DNA from: Pseudonocardia sp. DSM 110487 | Lineage (GTDB): Bacteria > Actinomycetota > Actinomycetes > Mycobacteriales > Pseudonocardiaceae | Direction of reading: 5' to 3' | DNA length: 64,000 nt | Assembly: GCF_019468565.1 (NCBI RefSeq) | Contig: NZ_CP080521.1 | Span: forward strand, 5,704,001 to 5,768,000 | Shown: piece by piece, positions 24,856-32,976 of the stretch | Layout of the letters: the number at the start of each line of letters is the position of its first letter | Numbering within the stretch: the stretch's first letter is position 1 | Notes under the pieces: generated by a model | The model's input: the letters and a program-made list of their open reading frames with translations, nothing else | Databases searched by the model: none | Told to the model about the DNA's origin: nothing | Program-made: the position numbers and the translations under genes

Positions 24856-24898
24856 GCCGGCCCGCTCCGCGCATCCCCCCAGCGCGGGACGGGCCGGC
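24856..24898 (+). promoter_or_regulatory. Long hairpin in the leader of the secreted peptide gene
   Basis: GCCGGCCCG (24856-24864) pairs with CGGGCCGGC (24890-24898), and inside it CCGCGC (24867-24872) pairs with GCGCGG (24882-24887), leaving a 9-base loop. It ends 31 bases before ATG 24930. It could be a 5'-leader control element, since the response regulator gene is divergent and not ended here. Confidence 0.55.
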
Positions 24899-24929
24899 AC
24901 CAACCGAGGTGCTATGGAGGTCAGAGAAC

Positions 24930-25154
24930 ATGTCCCGAACCGCACGCATCGTCCTCGCCGGAGTGCTCACCGCCGGCGCGCTCGTCCTCGGCGGCGTGGC
25001 GCTCGCGGCGCCCTCGGCGCCCACCGCTCCCTCGAGCAGCGTCTCGGTGGAGCAGGGCGGGCCCGCCGGCCTGCGTCCGGCGCAGAACGTGCCCGACCGC
25101 GACTGCCCGGAGGGTTCCACCGGCGCGGTGAACGCTTCCGCGATCCGGCTGTGA
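24930..25154 (+). CDS. Small secreted protein upstream of moxR
   Basis: The 74-residue product begins MSRTARIVLAGVLTAGALVL, a signal peptide with a likely cut after ALA near residue 27. The mature part is about 47 residues, rich in Pro, Ser and Gly, with a single Cys in PDRDCPEGS. GGAGG at 24916-24920 supports ATG 24930. Its stop overlaps the GTG of moxR by three bases, so it is the first gene of that operon. Function unknown; it may be a signal or substrate of the envelope system that follows. Confidence 0.7.
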   Translation: MSRTARIVLAGVLTAGALVLGGVALAAPSAPTAPSSSVSVEQGGPAGLRPAQNVPDRDCPEGSTGAVNASAIRL

Positions 25155-26176
25155 GCGAGACGACCTCGGCGGAGTTCGCGCTCCACGAAACAGCATTGCG
25201 CGAAACAGCACTGCTCGAGAAGGCGCTGTTCGAGGTCAAGCGCGTGGTGGTCGGGCAGGACCACGCGCTCGAGCGGATGGTGGTGGCCCTGCTCGCGCGG
25301 GGCCACTGCCTCCTCGAGGGCGTGCCGGGGATCGCCAAGACGCTGGCGGTGCGCACCCTGGCCACCGTGTCCGGCGGGACGTTCTCCCGCCTGCAGTTCA
25401 CGCCCGACCTCGTGCCCGGCGACATCGTCGGCACCCGGATCTGGCGCCCGTCGACCGAGACGTTCGACGTCGAGCTGGGGCCGGTCTTCGCGACCGTCGT
25501 CCTCGCCGACGAGATCAACCGGGCCCCGGCGAAGGTGCAGTCGGCGCTGCTCGAGGCCATGGCGGAGCGGCAGGTGACGCTCGGCGGCAAGAGCCACCCG
25601 CTCCCTTCGCCGTTCCTCGTGCTGGCCACGCAGAACCCGATCGAGTCCGACGGCGTCTACGAGCTGCCGGAGGCGCAGCGCGACCGCTTCCTCCTCAAAA
25701 TCGACATGGGCTACCCGTCGGGTGTCGAGGAGCTCACGATCCTCGCGCGGATGGGCGTCGACCCGCCGGTACCGACCCGGGTGCTCGACCCGGATCGCGT
25801 CACCGCGCTCCAGCGCGCGGCCGACCGGGTGTTCGTGCATCACGCCAGCGCCGAGTACGCCGTGCGCCTCGTGCTCGCCACCCGCGACCCCGCCGGGTAC
25901 GGCCTGCCGGACGTCGCGGCGGCCCTGCAGTTCGGCGTCAGCCCGCGCGCCACACTCGGCCTCGTCGCCGCGGCACGGGCGCTCGCCCTGCTGCGCGGTC
26001 GCGGGTACGTGCTGCCCGGCGACATCACCGACGTCGCACCCGACGTGCTCGCCCACCGGCTGGTGCTCTCCTACGACGCCCTCGCCGACGGTGTGCCGCC
26101 GCGGGCGCTGGTGGACCGGATCCTCGCCGCGGTGCGCGCTCCGCGGGTCACCCCGGCCCAGGACGCGGCCGCATGA
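25151..26176 (+). CDS. MoxR-family AAA+ ATPase
   Basis: The 341-residue product has Walker A GVPGIAKT at 57-64, Walker B VVLADEINRAP and sensor region LVLATQNPIESDGVYELPEAQ, all diagnostic of MoxR ATPases. MoxR proteins act as chaperone-like ATPases with VWA-domain partners, and the next two genes encode a DUF58 and a VWA protein, the standard set. Start GTG 25151 overlaps the upstream secreted-protein stop, and the 3' end overlaps DUF58 by four bases. The N-terminal stretch LHETALRETALLEKAL is unusually repetitive. Confidence 0.93.
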   Translation: MSETTSAEFALHETALRETALLEKALFEVKRVVVGQDHALERMVVALLARGHCLLEGVPGIAKTLAVRTLATVSGGTFSRLQFTPDLVPGDIVGTRIWRPSTETFDVELGPVFATVVLADEINRAPAKVQSALLEAMAERQVTLGGKSHPLPSPFLVLATQNPIESDGVYELPEAQRDRFLLKIDMGYPSGVEELTILARMGVDPPVPTRVLDPDRVTALQRAADRVFVHHASAEYAVRLVLATRDPAGYGLPDVAAALQFGVSPRATLGLVAAARALALLRGRGYVLPGDITDVAPDVLAHRLVLSYDALADGVPPRALVDRILAAVRAPRVTPAQDAAA

Positions 26177-27126
26177 CGGCTCCGGATTTCCCGGCGCCGG
26201 ATTTCACGGCGGCGGAGCGCGCGCTGCGCGTCCAGGAGCTCGCGATCCGCCGCCGCCTCGACGGCATCCTGAACGGGGACCGGATCGGCCGCCGCACCGG
26301 ACCCGGTAGCGAGCTCGGCGAGGTGCGGCCCTACCGGCCCGCGCAGGACGACGTCCGGCGCATGGACTGGAACGTCACCGCCCGCGTCGGCGAGCCCCAC
26401 GTGCGCGCGAGCATCGCAGAGCCGGACCTCACGACCTGGGTGCTCGTCGACGCCTCGGCAAGCATGGACTTCGGCACGGCCGTGATGGAGAAGCGCGATC
26501 TCGCCGTCGCGGTCGTGGCCGCGGTGCTCGCGCTCACCGATCGGCCCGGCAACCGGCTCGGCGTCCGGCTCGTCGGCGGGACAGCCCCGCGCACGTTCCC
26601 GCCCCGCGCCGGGCGCCCGGCCGCGCGCCTCCTGCTGCGCGAACTACTCGCGGCGCCCCGCACACCGCACGGGGCCGGTCCCGGCCTCGACCTCGCCACC
26701 GCGTTGGAGCGGCTGCACCGCGAGCAGCGCAGGCCAGGGCTTCGGGTGGTGGTGTCGGACCTGCTGCCGCGCACCCCCGACGAGCGCATGGCGTGGGTCG
26801 TGCCGCTGCGGCGGCTCGCCGCGCGGCACGACGTCGTCGCCGTGGAGGTGACCGACCGGCGGGAGGCTGTGCTCCCCGACGTCGGGCCGCTCACCCTCGT
26901 CGACCCGGAGTCAGGGCGTACGACACGGGTGCGCACGGGCGACCGCAGGCTGCGCGAGCGCTACGCACGCGCCGTGGCCGAGCACCGCGCGGCCACGGCG
27001 TTCGCGCTGCGCACGGCGGGCGCCGACCACGTGGTGCTGCGCACCGACCGCGACTGGGTCGGCGACGTGGCCCGCTTCCTCGCGGTGCGCCGCCGCACCG
27101 CCCGACACCGCAGGAGCGTGCGATGA
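26173..27126 (+). CDS. DUF58 domain protein
   Basis: The 317-residue product contains the DUF58 signature: GSELGEVRPYRPAQDDVRRM then DWNVTAR near 40-65, followed by a VWA-like fold with VLVDASASMDFG (DxSxS metal site) near 93-104. No membrane helix is evident, so it is probably cytoplasmic and bridges MoxR to membrane VWA partners. It overlaps moxR and the VWA gene by four bases each, so the three are translationally coupled. Confidence 0.9.
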   Translation: MTAPDFPAPDFTAAERALRVQELAIRRRLDGILNGDRIGRRTGPGSELGEVRPYRPAQDDVRRMDWNVTARVGEPHVRASIAEPDLTTWVLVDASASMDFGTAVMEKRDLAVAVVAAVLALTDRPGNRLGVRLVGGTAPRTFPPRAGRPAARLLLRELLAAPRTPHGAGPGLDLATALERLHREQRRPGLRVVVSDLLPRTPDERMAWVVPLRRLAARHDVVAVEVTDRREAVLPDVGPLTLVDPESGRTTRVRTGDRRLRERYARAVAEHRAATAFALRTAGADHVVLRTDRDWVGDVARFLAVRRRTARHRRSVR

Positions 27127-28064
27127 GGTTTCTCGCCCCCGGGTGGCTCGCGCTGCTGGCCGCGGTCGCCGTGCTGATCGTCGCGTACGTCGTGGTGCAG
27201 CGCCGCCGGAGCCGCTACGCCGTGCGCTTCGCGGCGCTCCCCCTGCTCGAGCGGGTGATGCCGCGCGAGCCCGGCTGGCGCAGGCACGTGCCGGCCGTCG
27301 CGTTCCTGCTGACGGTCGCCGGTCTCGTGCTCGGCATGGCCCGGCCGGTGATGGAGGTCCAGGTGCCGCGGGAGCGGGCCACGATCGTCGTCGCCGTGGA
27401 CGTGTCGATGTCGATGGGTGCCCAGGACGTCGCCCCGTCCCGGATCGCCGCCGCGGTGACCGCGGCACGGGAGTTCGTGGCGGAACTGCCAGAGGCGTTC
27501 CCGGTGGGTCTGGTGCTCTTCTCCGGCACGAGCGCGGTGACCGTGCCGCCGACGCCCGACCGCGCCGCGGTGACGGCGGCGTTCGACCGGATCTCGCTCG
27601 GCCCCGGCACCGCCATCGGTGACGCGGTGCTCGCCTCGCTCGACGCGGTGCGCGGCTCGGACGCCGGCGCCGCGCCTCCCCCGGCCAGGGTCGTCCTGCT
27701 CTCCGACGGCGCCAACACCACGGGCACCCCGATCCCGGACGCGGCCGCCGAGGCCGCCGCGGCGGGCGTCCCGGTTTCGACCATCGCCTACGGCACTCCC
27801 ACCGGCACCGCCACCATCGACGGCGACAGCGTGCGGGTGCCCGCCGACGTCGAGGCGCTGGCAGGGCTCGCCGAAGGCAGCGGCGGTCTCGCCTACCGAG
27901 CCGAGACCGCCGCCGAGCTGGAGGCCGTGTACGCCGACATCGGCTCGTCGATCGGGTTCCGCACGGAGGAGCGCGAGGTCACGAGCGCCGTGCTCGCGTT
28001 GGCGCTGCTCACCGCCTTCGCCGCGGCCGCCGGCTCGCTGGCCTGGTTCTCCCGATTGCCGTGA
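27123..28064 (+). CDS. Membrane-anchored VWA-domain protein
   Basis: The 313-residue product has two N-terminal membrane helices (about 7-25 and 57-74) and a C-terminal helix (~290-308), framing a von Willebrand A domain. The metal-ion site motif DVSMS is at 93-97, with a conserved Thr in PGTAIGDAV and Asp in LLSDGANTT. In the MoxR-DUF58-VWA (BatA-like) systems such proteins assemble or activate envelope complexes. It is the last gene of the operon starting at 24930. Confidence 0.9.
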   Translation: MRFLAPGWLALLAAVAVLIVAYVVVQRRRSRYAVRFAALPLLERVMPREPGWRRHVPAVAFLLTVAGLVLGMARPVMEVQVPRERATIVVAVDVSMSMGAQDVAPSRIAAAVTAAREFVAELPEAFPVGLVLFSGTSAVTVPPTPDRAAVTAAFDRISLGPGTAIGDAVLASLDAVRGSDAGAAPPPARVVLLSDGANTTGTPIPDAAAEAAAAGVPVSTIAYGTPTGTATIDGDSVRVPADVEALAGLAEGSGGLAYRAETAAELEAVYADIGSSIGFRTEEREVTSAVLALALLTAFAAAAGSLAWFSRLP

Positions 28065-28116
28065 AACCGCAAGTTCGGAGCCTCCCCGCCCGGCACCCGA
28101 CTGCGATGGTGGAGCC

Positions 28117-29022
28117 GTGACCGAACCCCGTCCCCTCCAGCTCTTCACGGGTGGCACGTCGCTGGCCGCCACCCTCCACCGCAGCGTTCCCGACCTCGTC
28201 GAGCCGCAGCCCACCATCGTCATCAGCGGCTCGTGGCTGACCGTCAAGGAGCAGATGGCCGACCTGTACGCGGCCCGCCTCGCGCAGCGCGGGTACACCG
28301 TCGTCACGTTCGACTTCGCGGGCTTCGGCGCCAGCGACGGCGCGCCGCGGCAGGCGGAGCTGCCCGCCCGCAAGATCGACGACATGATCACCGCGACCCG
28401 GGCGGTGTCGACGCTGTCCTTCGTGCGGCCGGGCGCGATCGGGTACCTCGCGGTCTGCGCGAGCGCGCAGTACGCGGTGCGCGCGATCGCGGCCGGAGCG
28501 CCGATCGACGCATTCGCGAGCGTGGCGGGTTGGTACCACGACGCGCGGACCGTGGCACCGTTCTACGGCGGCGACGACGGCGTCGCACTCCGGCTGGAGC
28601 GCGGGGAGGAGGCGCTCGCGGCCTACCAGCGCACCGGCGAGGTCCGCACGGTCCCGGCGTACGAAGCCGGGAACGACCGGGCCGGGATGTTCTTCGAGCT
28701 GGACTACTACGGCTCGCCCAAGCGGGGCGCCGTGTCGAACTGGGTGAACGAGATGGCCGAGCTCAGCTGGGTGTACTGGTTGACGTTCGACGGGCTGTCG
28801 GCGGCGCGGCAGGTGCGCGTGCCCAGCCTGTTCGTGCACGGCGACGGCTGCGTGCTGCCGGAGAACCTTCGTGCGGTGGCCGGAAATGTCGCAGGCCCCG
28901 CTGAGACGGTGTGGGCCGAGGGCACACAGATCGACTTCTACGACCAGGACCCGCAGGTGACGCTCGCGGTGGACGCGGTGGACGCCCACTTCCGCGCCCA
29001 CCTGGCGGGGACCTCGGGCTAG
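28117..29022 (+). CDS. Alpha/beta hydrolase with a cysteine at the nucleophile position
   Basis: The 301-residue product is an alpha/beta hydrolase of the YcjY/dienelactone-hydrolase-like group: FDFAGFGASDG near 65-75 is the strand-4 region, and VFVHGDGCVLP with a later E-x-x-Q-I-D-F-Y-D segment supplies the acid and possible base region. The nucleophile elbow reads LAVCASAQY with Cys114 rather than Ser, as in dienelactone hydrolases. The usual C-terminal His is not obvious: the spot reads TQIDFYDQ, so catalysis may be altered. GTG 28117 is the start. It ends overlapping the convergent response regulator by four bases. Confidence 0.75.
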   Translation: MTEPRPLQLFTGGTSLAATLHRSVPDLVEPQPTIVISGSWLTVKEQMADLYAARLAQRGYTVVTFDFAGFGASDGAPRQAELPARKIDDMITATRAVSTLSFVRPGAIGYLAVCASAQYAVRAIAAGAPIDAFASVAGWYHDARTVAPFYGGDDGVALRLERGEEALAAYQRTGEVRTVPAYEAGNDRAGMFFELDYYGSPKRGAVSNWVNEMAELSWVYWLTFDGLSAARQVRVPSLFVHGDGCVLPENLRAVAGNVAGPAETVWAEGTQIDFYDQDPQVTLAVDAVDAHFRAHLAGTSG

Positions 29023-29684
29023 TCCGCAGGGCGGACGAGCCCAGACTCGTACGCCAGTATGACCAGCTGCACCCGATCGCGGGCGTTGACCTTGCCCATG
29101 ATCCGGTGAACGTGGGTCTTGGCCGTCAGCGGGCTCAGGACGAGGGCGTCGGCGATCTCCTGGTTGGTCAGGCCGTGGGCGGCGAGGGTGAGCACCTCAC
29201 GCTCGCGGTCGGTCAGTCGGGCCACCGCGCCGTCCGGCGGCGGGAGCGGGTCGGGCACCCGCAGCACCCGGGCGATCAGGGCCCGCGTCGCCCGGGGCGA
29301 CAGCAGCGAGTCACCCGCGGCAACCGTCCGGATCGCATCGAGCAGGTGCTCGGGGCGGGTGTCCTTCGCCAGGAATCCGCTCGCACCCGCGCGGATCGCC
29401 CGGAACACGTTCTCGTCGGTCTCGAACGTGGTCAGCACCAGCACGCGCGCCGTAGCGAGATCCTCGTCGTCGGCGATCAGCCGGCATGCCGCGATCCCGT
29501 CCAGCTCGGGCATCCGGATGTCCATCACCACGACGTCGGGCCGGCTCTCCCGCGTCAGCGCGACGGCTTCGCGGCCGTCTGCCGCCTGCGCCACCACGTC
29601 CATGTCCGGTGCGGAACCGACGAGCAGCGCGAAGGCGCTGCGCACCAACGTCTGGTCATCGGCGAGCAGCACCCGAATCGTCAT
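29019..29684 (-). CDS. NarL/LuxR-family response regulator
   Basis: The 221-residue product has a receiver domain with D9-D10, phospho-acceptor Asp55 in VVVMDIRMPELDG, VLTTF and KDT with the conserved Lys. A C-terminal LuxR HTH (~155-215) contains LTDREREVLTLAAHGLTNQE and LSPLTAKTHVHRIMGK. It starts at ATG 29684, overlapping the cognate kinase gene by four bases. Together with the DUF1772-like membrane gene at 30832 it forms a three-gene unit; the target genes are not evident. Confidence 0.93.
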   Translation of the reverse strand: MTIRVLLADDQTLVRSAFALLVGSAPDMDVVAQAADGREAVALTRESRPDVVVMDIRMPELDGIAACRLIADDEDLATARVLVLTTFETDENVFRAIRAGASGFLAKDTRPEHLLDAIRTVAAGDSLLSPRATRALIARVLRVPDPLPPPDGAVARLTDREREVLTLAAHGLTNQEIADALVLSPLTAKTHVHRIMGKVNARDRVQLVILAYESGLVRPAD

Positions 29685-30829
29685 CGGCCCTCCGTCGGGA
29701 GCTCCGCGCACACCATGAAGCCGCCTCCGGGACGCGGGCCGGTGTCCAGCCGGCCCCCGACCGCGGCGACCCGCTCGGCCATCCCCCGCAGCCCGTGACC
29801 GGTCCCGGGAGCCCCGGCGTCCGTTGAGCCATGCCCGTCGTCGAACACTTCCACGCTCACCACCTCGTCGCCGTACCCGATCTCGAGCCGTGCGCGCGAA
29901 CCGGGCGCGTGCCGGGCCACATTCGTGAGCGCCTCCTGCACCACCCGGTAGGCCGTGACGTCGACCGCGGGCGGCAGCGCTCTGGCCCGCCCCGTGGTGC
30001 TCACCGCGACCTCGACCCCCCGCGCCGCGGCCCCGGCCACCAGCTCGTCGAGCCGGTCCAGACCCGGTGCCGGCGACCGCTCGTCCTCGGCCCCGTCGGA
30101 AGTCCGCAGGACTCCGAGCGCCGCCCTGAGCTCGGCCATGCTCGTGCGCGACTCCTCGGCGATGGTGGCGAGCGCCGCGACGAGGTCGTCGCGAGCGGCG
30201 CCGCCGGCCCGCGCGACGTGCGTGGCCACGGAGGCCTGCACGTTGATCAGCGAGATGCTGTGGGACAGCAGATCGTGCAGATCCCATGCGATGCGCAGCC
30301 GCTCCTCGGAGATCCGGCGCTGGGTCTCGGCGGCGCGCGCCGCTTCCGCGCGTTCGGCGCGCTCGGCCGCCGCCGCGAGATACGAGTCGCGCGCCCGGGT
30401 TCCCTCGCCGAGCGCTACGGCCAGGGCGATCCAGCTCACGGCGCCCAACAGCTCCTGCGGGCTCGACCGGGCACGCCACCCGATGAGCGCAACGACCGCC
30501 ACGAGAACGGCACCGACCAGCCCCGCGACCCGCGGCAGCGCGCGCGTCCCCGCAACCGTGTAGAGCGCGACCAGCACGGGGAGCATCGCCGGCTCGGGCG
30601 GGTAGCCAAGGCCCTGGTGGGCGGCGGCGGCGACGAGGCAAACGCCCAGCACGGCCAGCGGTGCACGCCGCCGAAGGGCGAGCGGCGCACAGAGGGCGAC
30701 GCACAGCCCGATTGCGACGAGAACCGGCCGATCGGGTGGCCCGTCCTCGATCACGACCGCGGTGGCCACCACCGCCAGTGCGGCCACGGCGAGCAGCGGG
30801 TCCGCCCACCGTGCGATCGACGCCCGCAT
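29681..30829 (-). CDS. NarL-type sensor histidine kinase (HisKA_3)
   Basis: The 382-residue product has four or five membrane helices in its first ~145 residues with almost no outside loops, then a coiled segment, the HisKA_3 box with His185 in AWDLHDLLSHSISL, and an ATPase domain with EALTNVARHA and GHGLRGMAERV. This architecture is the common actinobacterial DesK/LiaS-type kinase that senses membrane state. It is coupled by overlap to the LuxR-type response regulator and lies two bases after a small membrane protein gene. Confidence 0.92.
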   Translation of the reverse strand: MRASIARWADPLLAVAALAVVATAVVIEDGPPDRPVLVAIGLCVALCAPLALRRRAPLAVLGVCLVAAAAHQGLGYPPEPAMLPVLVALYTVAGTRALPRVAGLVGAVLVAVVALIGWRARSSPQELLGAVSWIALAVALGEGTRARDSYLAAAAERAERAEAARAAETQRRISEERLRIAWDLHDLLSHSISLINVQASVATHVARAGGAARDDLVAALATIAEESRTSMAELRAALGVLRTSDGAEDERSPAPGLDRLDELVAGAAARGVEVAVSTTGRARALPPAVDVTAYRVVQEALTNVARHAPGSRARLEIGYGDEVVSVEVFDDGHGSTDAGAPGTGHGLRGMAERVAAVGGRLDTGPRPGGGFMVCAELPTEGR

Positions 30830-30831
30830 CC

Positions 30832-31332
30832 TCAGGCGACGACAGCGGCCGGGCGGGCGGCGCGGGTGACGGCGGTCGTCGCCGTCACCAGCGCCAGCAC
30901 GGCATATCCGGCGACCAGGGTGATCCGCATCCAGTTGGTCTCCATGTACAGGAGGTACGACGGGTGCGGCGCCCCGTCGGCGAGCACCACCGATCCGGCG
31001 TCACGCACGTCCTGCGCCCACGTTCCCCACGTACCGATCCTCGTCACGACGACCGCGAGCTGCAGCACGAGCGTGAGCCCGAGCAACCACACCGTAACCG
31101 CGCGCCGGTACAACGCCAGCAGGGTGACCGTGCACGCGATGCCGAGCACGGAGGTCGGGACGACCGTCGCATCCGACAGCGACTCGTAGGCGGCGTCGAA
31201 CGCCGCCATCCGCGACTGGTCGACGTACCACAGCGCCCTGTGGTGCATGTGCGTCATGAAGGACAGACCCGCACCGAAGGCGGTCAGCGCCGACAGGACG
31301 ACGAGGAGGGGAAGAGCAGCGCGCTGTCTCAA
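30832..31332 (-). CDS. Four-helix membrane protein, DUF1772-like
   Basis: From TTG 31332 (GGAGACC upstream) the product has 166 residues and four membrane helices. FMTHMHHRALWYVDQ after helix 1 has three His close together and the last part has NWMRITLVAGYAVLALV, similar to the DUF1772/anthrone-oxygenase-like group. The frame is open upstream but without a better start. Its stop is two bases from the kinase start, so it is cotranscribed with the two-component genes and may modulate sensing. Function unproven. Confidence 0.6.
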   Translation of the reverse strand: MRQRAALPLLVVLSALTAFGAGLSFMTHMHHRALWYVDQSRMAAFDAAYESLSDATVVPTSVLGIACTVTLLALYRRAVTVWLLGLTLVLQLAVVVTRIGTWGTWAQDVRDAGSVVLADGAPHPSYLLYMETNWMRITLVAGYAVLALVTATTAVTRAARPAAVVA

Positions 31333-31495
31333 GGAGGTCTCCGTTGTGAGGACGCCGGGTCCGTCCCCGGCCTGTCCCCGGAGTCTTCCCTCGGCCGGCG
31401 TTCCCGACGACCTGCCTCGGGCGTCAGTTCGGTCTACCACCCGCGGACGCCTGCCCGTACTCCCGCGGGCGTATCGGAGATCCATTGGCGGGGCA

Positions 31496-31975
31496 CTAAG
31501 TTCGCGTGCGGGCCACCCGGGGTGACACCCCGGCCCGCTCCGCGGCCTTCGCGGGCAGGCCGGTGTCGCCCTCCTGGTAGAACATCCGCAGGGTGATCCC
31601 GCCGATCCGCCAGCCGTCGGCCGTGCGCACGAGCGGCACCACGTAGTGCCCGTGCACGCCCCACACGGCTGCGTCGTCGCCGCTGCCGATCCGGTGGTAG
31701 GCGCGCACGTGGGTCTGCGCCACGAGCCCGCCGTCGCGCTCCTCCACCAGGCACGGCCCTGTCATGTGCTGGGTGGCGTCGAAGCCCGGCACGAGGCCCT
31801 TCCAGCGCTCGACCAGCTCGTCGGCGGGCAGCGACTCCGGCTCCCCACCGAAGAGCTCGGAGTAGTCGGTGCGCACCTCGTCGGCGAGGCAGGCGCGCAC
31901 CCCGTCCCAGTCGACGTCGTCGATCGCGTGGAGCAGGCGGGTGAGCACGGCGGCGGGTTCATCGGATGCGGGCAC
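31496..31975 (-). CDS. SnoaL-like / NTF2-fold protein
   Basis: The 159-residue product has the small alpha+beta cone fold of the SnoaL-like group: LLHAIDDVDWDGVRACLADE near the start, DYSELFGG, a central THVRAYHRI strand, and WRIGGITLRMFYQEGD near the end. Members are polyketide cyclases, dehydratases or isomerases, or orphan ligand binders. The start GTG 31975 has no strong ribosome site. It is 62 bases downstream of an AraC-type regulator on the same strand and may be its target. Activity unknown. Confidence 0.75.
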   Translation of the reverse strand: MPASDEPAAVLTRLLHAIDDVDWDGVRACLADEVRTDYSELFGGEPESLPADELVERWKGLVPGFDATQHMTGPCLVEERDGGLVAQTHVRAYHRIGSGDDAAVWGVHGHYVVPLVRTADGWRIGGITLRMFYQEGDTGLPAKAAERAGVSPRVARTRT

Positions 31976-32037
31976 GCGCTGGACCTTGGCACAGCGAGGT
32001 GCCGCAACGGAGGGTCCGATCTTGCGGACGCGCCCGC

Positions 32038-32904
32038 TCAGCGCCGCAGCTCCCCCGGAGCGACCCCGAACTCCCGGCGGAACACCCGACGGAAGTGACT
32101 CACGTTCGAGAACCCGACCGAGTGCGCCACCCGCACGACGCTCGCGTCCGACGTCAGCAGCGCCGCCTTCGCCGTCTCCAGCCTCCTTGCGGTGACGAAC
32201 CGGTGCGGCGCGAGCCCCGTGGTCGCCTTGAACGCCCGGGCGAAGTGGAACGGGCTGAGCGCGGCGACGCCCGCCATCGCGTCGAGTGTGATCGTCGCGG
32301 TCAGGTCGGCGTCGACGTAGTCCGTGACCCGGTCGACCGTCCGCCGGTCCAGCGCCCCGACCGCGGGAGCGACCGGTGCGCCACCGTCGCCGTAGGCACG
32401 CACCACGTGGGCGACCAGGCGGTGGGCGATCGTGCTGGCCTCGACGTCGGTGAGGTTCCCGCCCACGACGTGCGCCCTCCTGACGAGGGTGGCCATTCCG
32501 TACACCACGGCGTCGCGCACGCCGAGCGCGTTCTCGATGCTCGGCGCGTCCGTGGCGACGCGGCGCACCAGCCCGGGATCCGGGTAGATCTCGAGGGCCT
32601 CCGTCGTGCCGTCCACCCCGCCCCACGTGATGCCGTCCTCGCCGGTGACGAACACGGCGCCGGCCCGGATGTCCGTCCGCAGGGCCCGCCCGCCGGACTC
32701 GAACTCCTGGCGGCTGTGCGCGGAGAACGACACGCCGACCTGGTGGGGCCGCGTGACGGTCGGTTCGCGGTGCGGGGGCAGCCAGGAGTACTCCGAGCGC
32801 ATGCCCGGCCACTCGATCACCCTCTGCACCGCACGTCCGGGCGGGGCGCTCATGCGCCCCGCCCGGTCCAGCGCCGCTGCCTCACACCGCGGGTCATACC
32901 GCAT
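32038..32904 (-). CDS. AraC-family transcriptional regulator
   Basis: The 288-residue product ends in two HTH motifs: ITLDAMAGVAALSPFHFARA and ASVVRVAHSVGFSNVSHFRRV followed by FRREFGVAPGELRR, the AraC/XylS signature. The N-terminal part (1-180) is a cupin-like sensor region (GVSFSAHSRQEFESGG, GAVFVTGEDGITW). ATG 32904 is the first start; ATG 32853 is possible. It is followed on the same strand by the SnoaL-like gene and is divergent from nothing, lying 72 bases downstream of the sugar-acid operon end. Confidence 0.87.
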   Translation of the reverse strand: MRYDPRCEAAALDRAGRMSAPPGRAVQRVIEWPGMRSEYSWLPPHREPTVTRPHQVGVSFSAHSRQEFESGGRALRTDIRAGAVFVTGEDGITWGGVDGTTEALEIYPDPGLVRRVATDAPSIENALGVRDAVVYGMATLVRRAHVVGGNLTDVEASTIAHRLVAHVVRAYGDGGAPVAPAVGALDRRTVDRVTDYVDADLTATITLDAMAGVAALSPFHFARAFKATTGLAPHRFVTARRLETAKAALLTSDASVVRVAHSVGFSNVSHFRRVFRREFGVAPGELRR

Positions 32905-32976
32905 TCCGCGCTCGGCTGGTGTGAAACGGGCGTCGAGGAACGCGGGGACGAGCGGGCGGTCTGAGCCGACCGGGGC

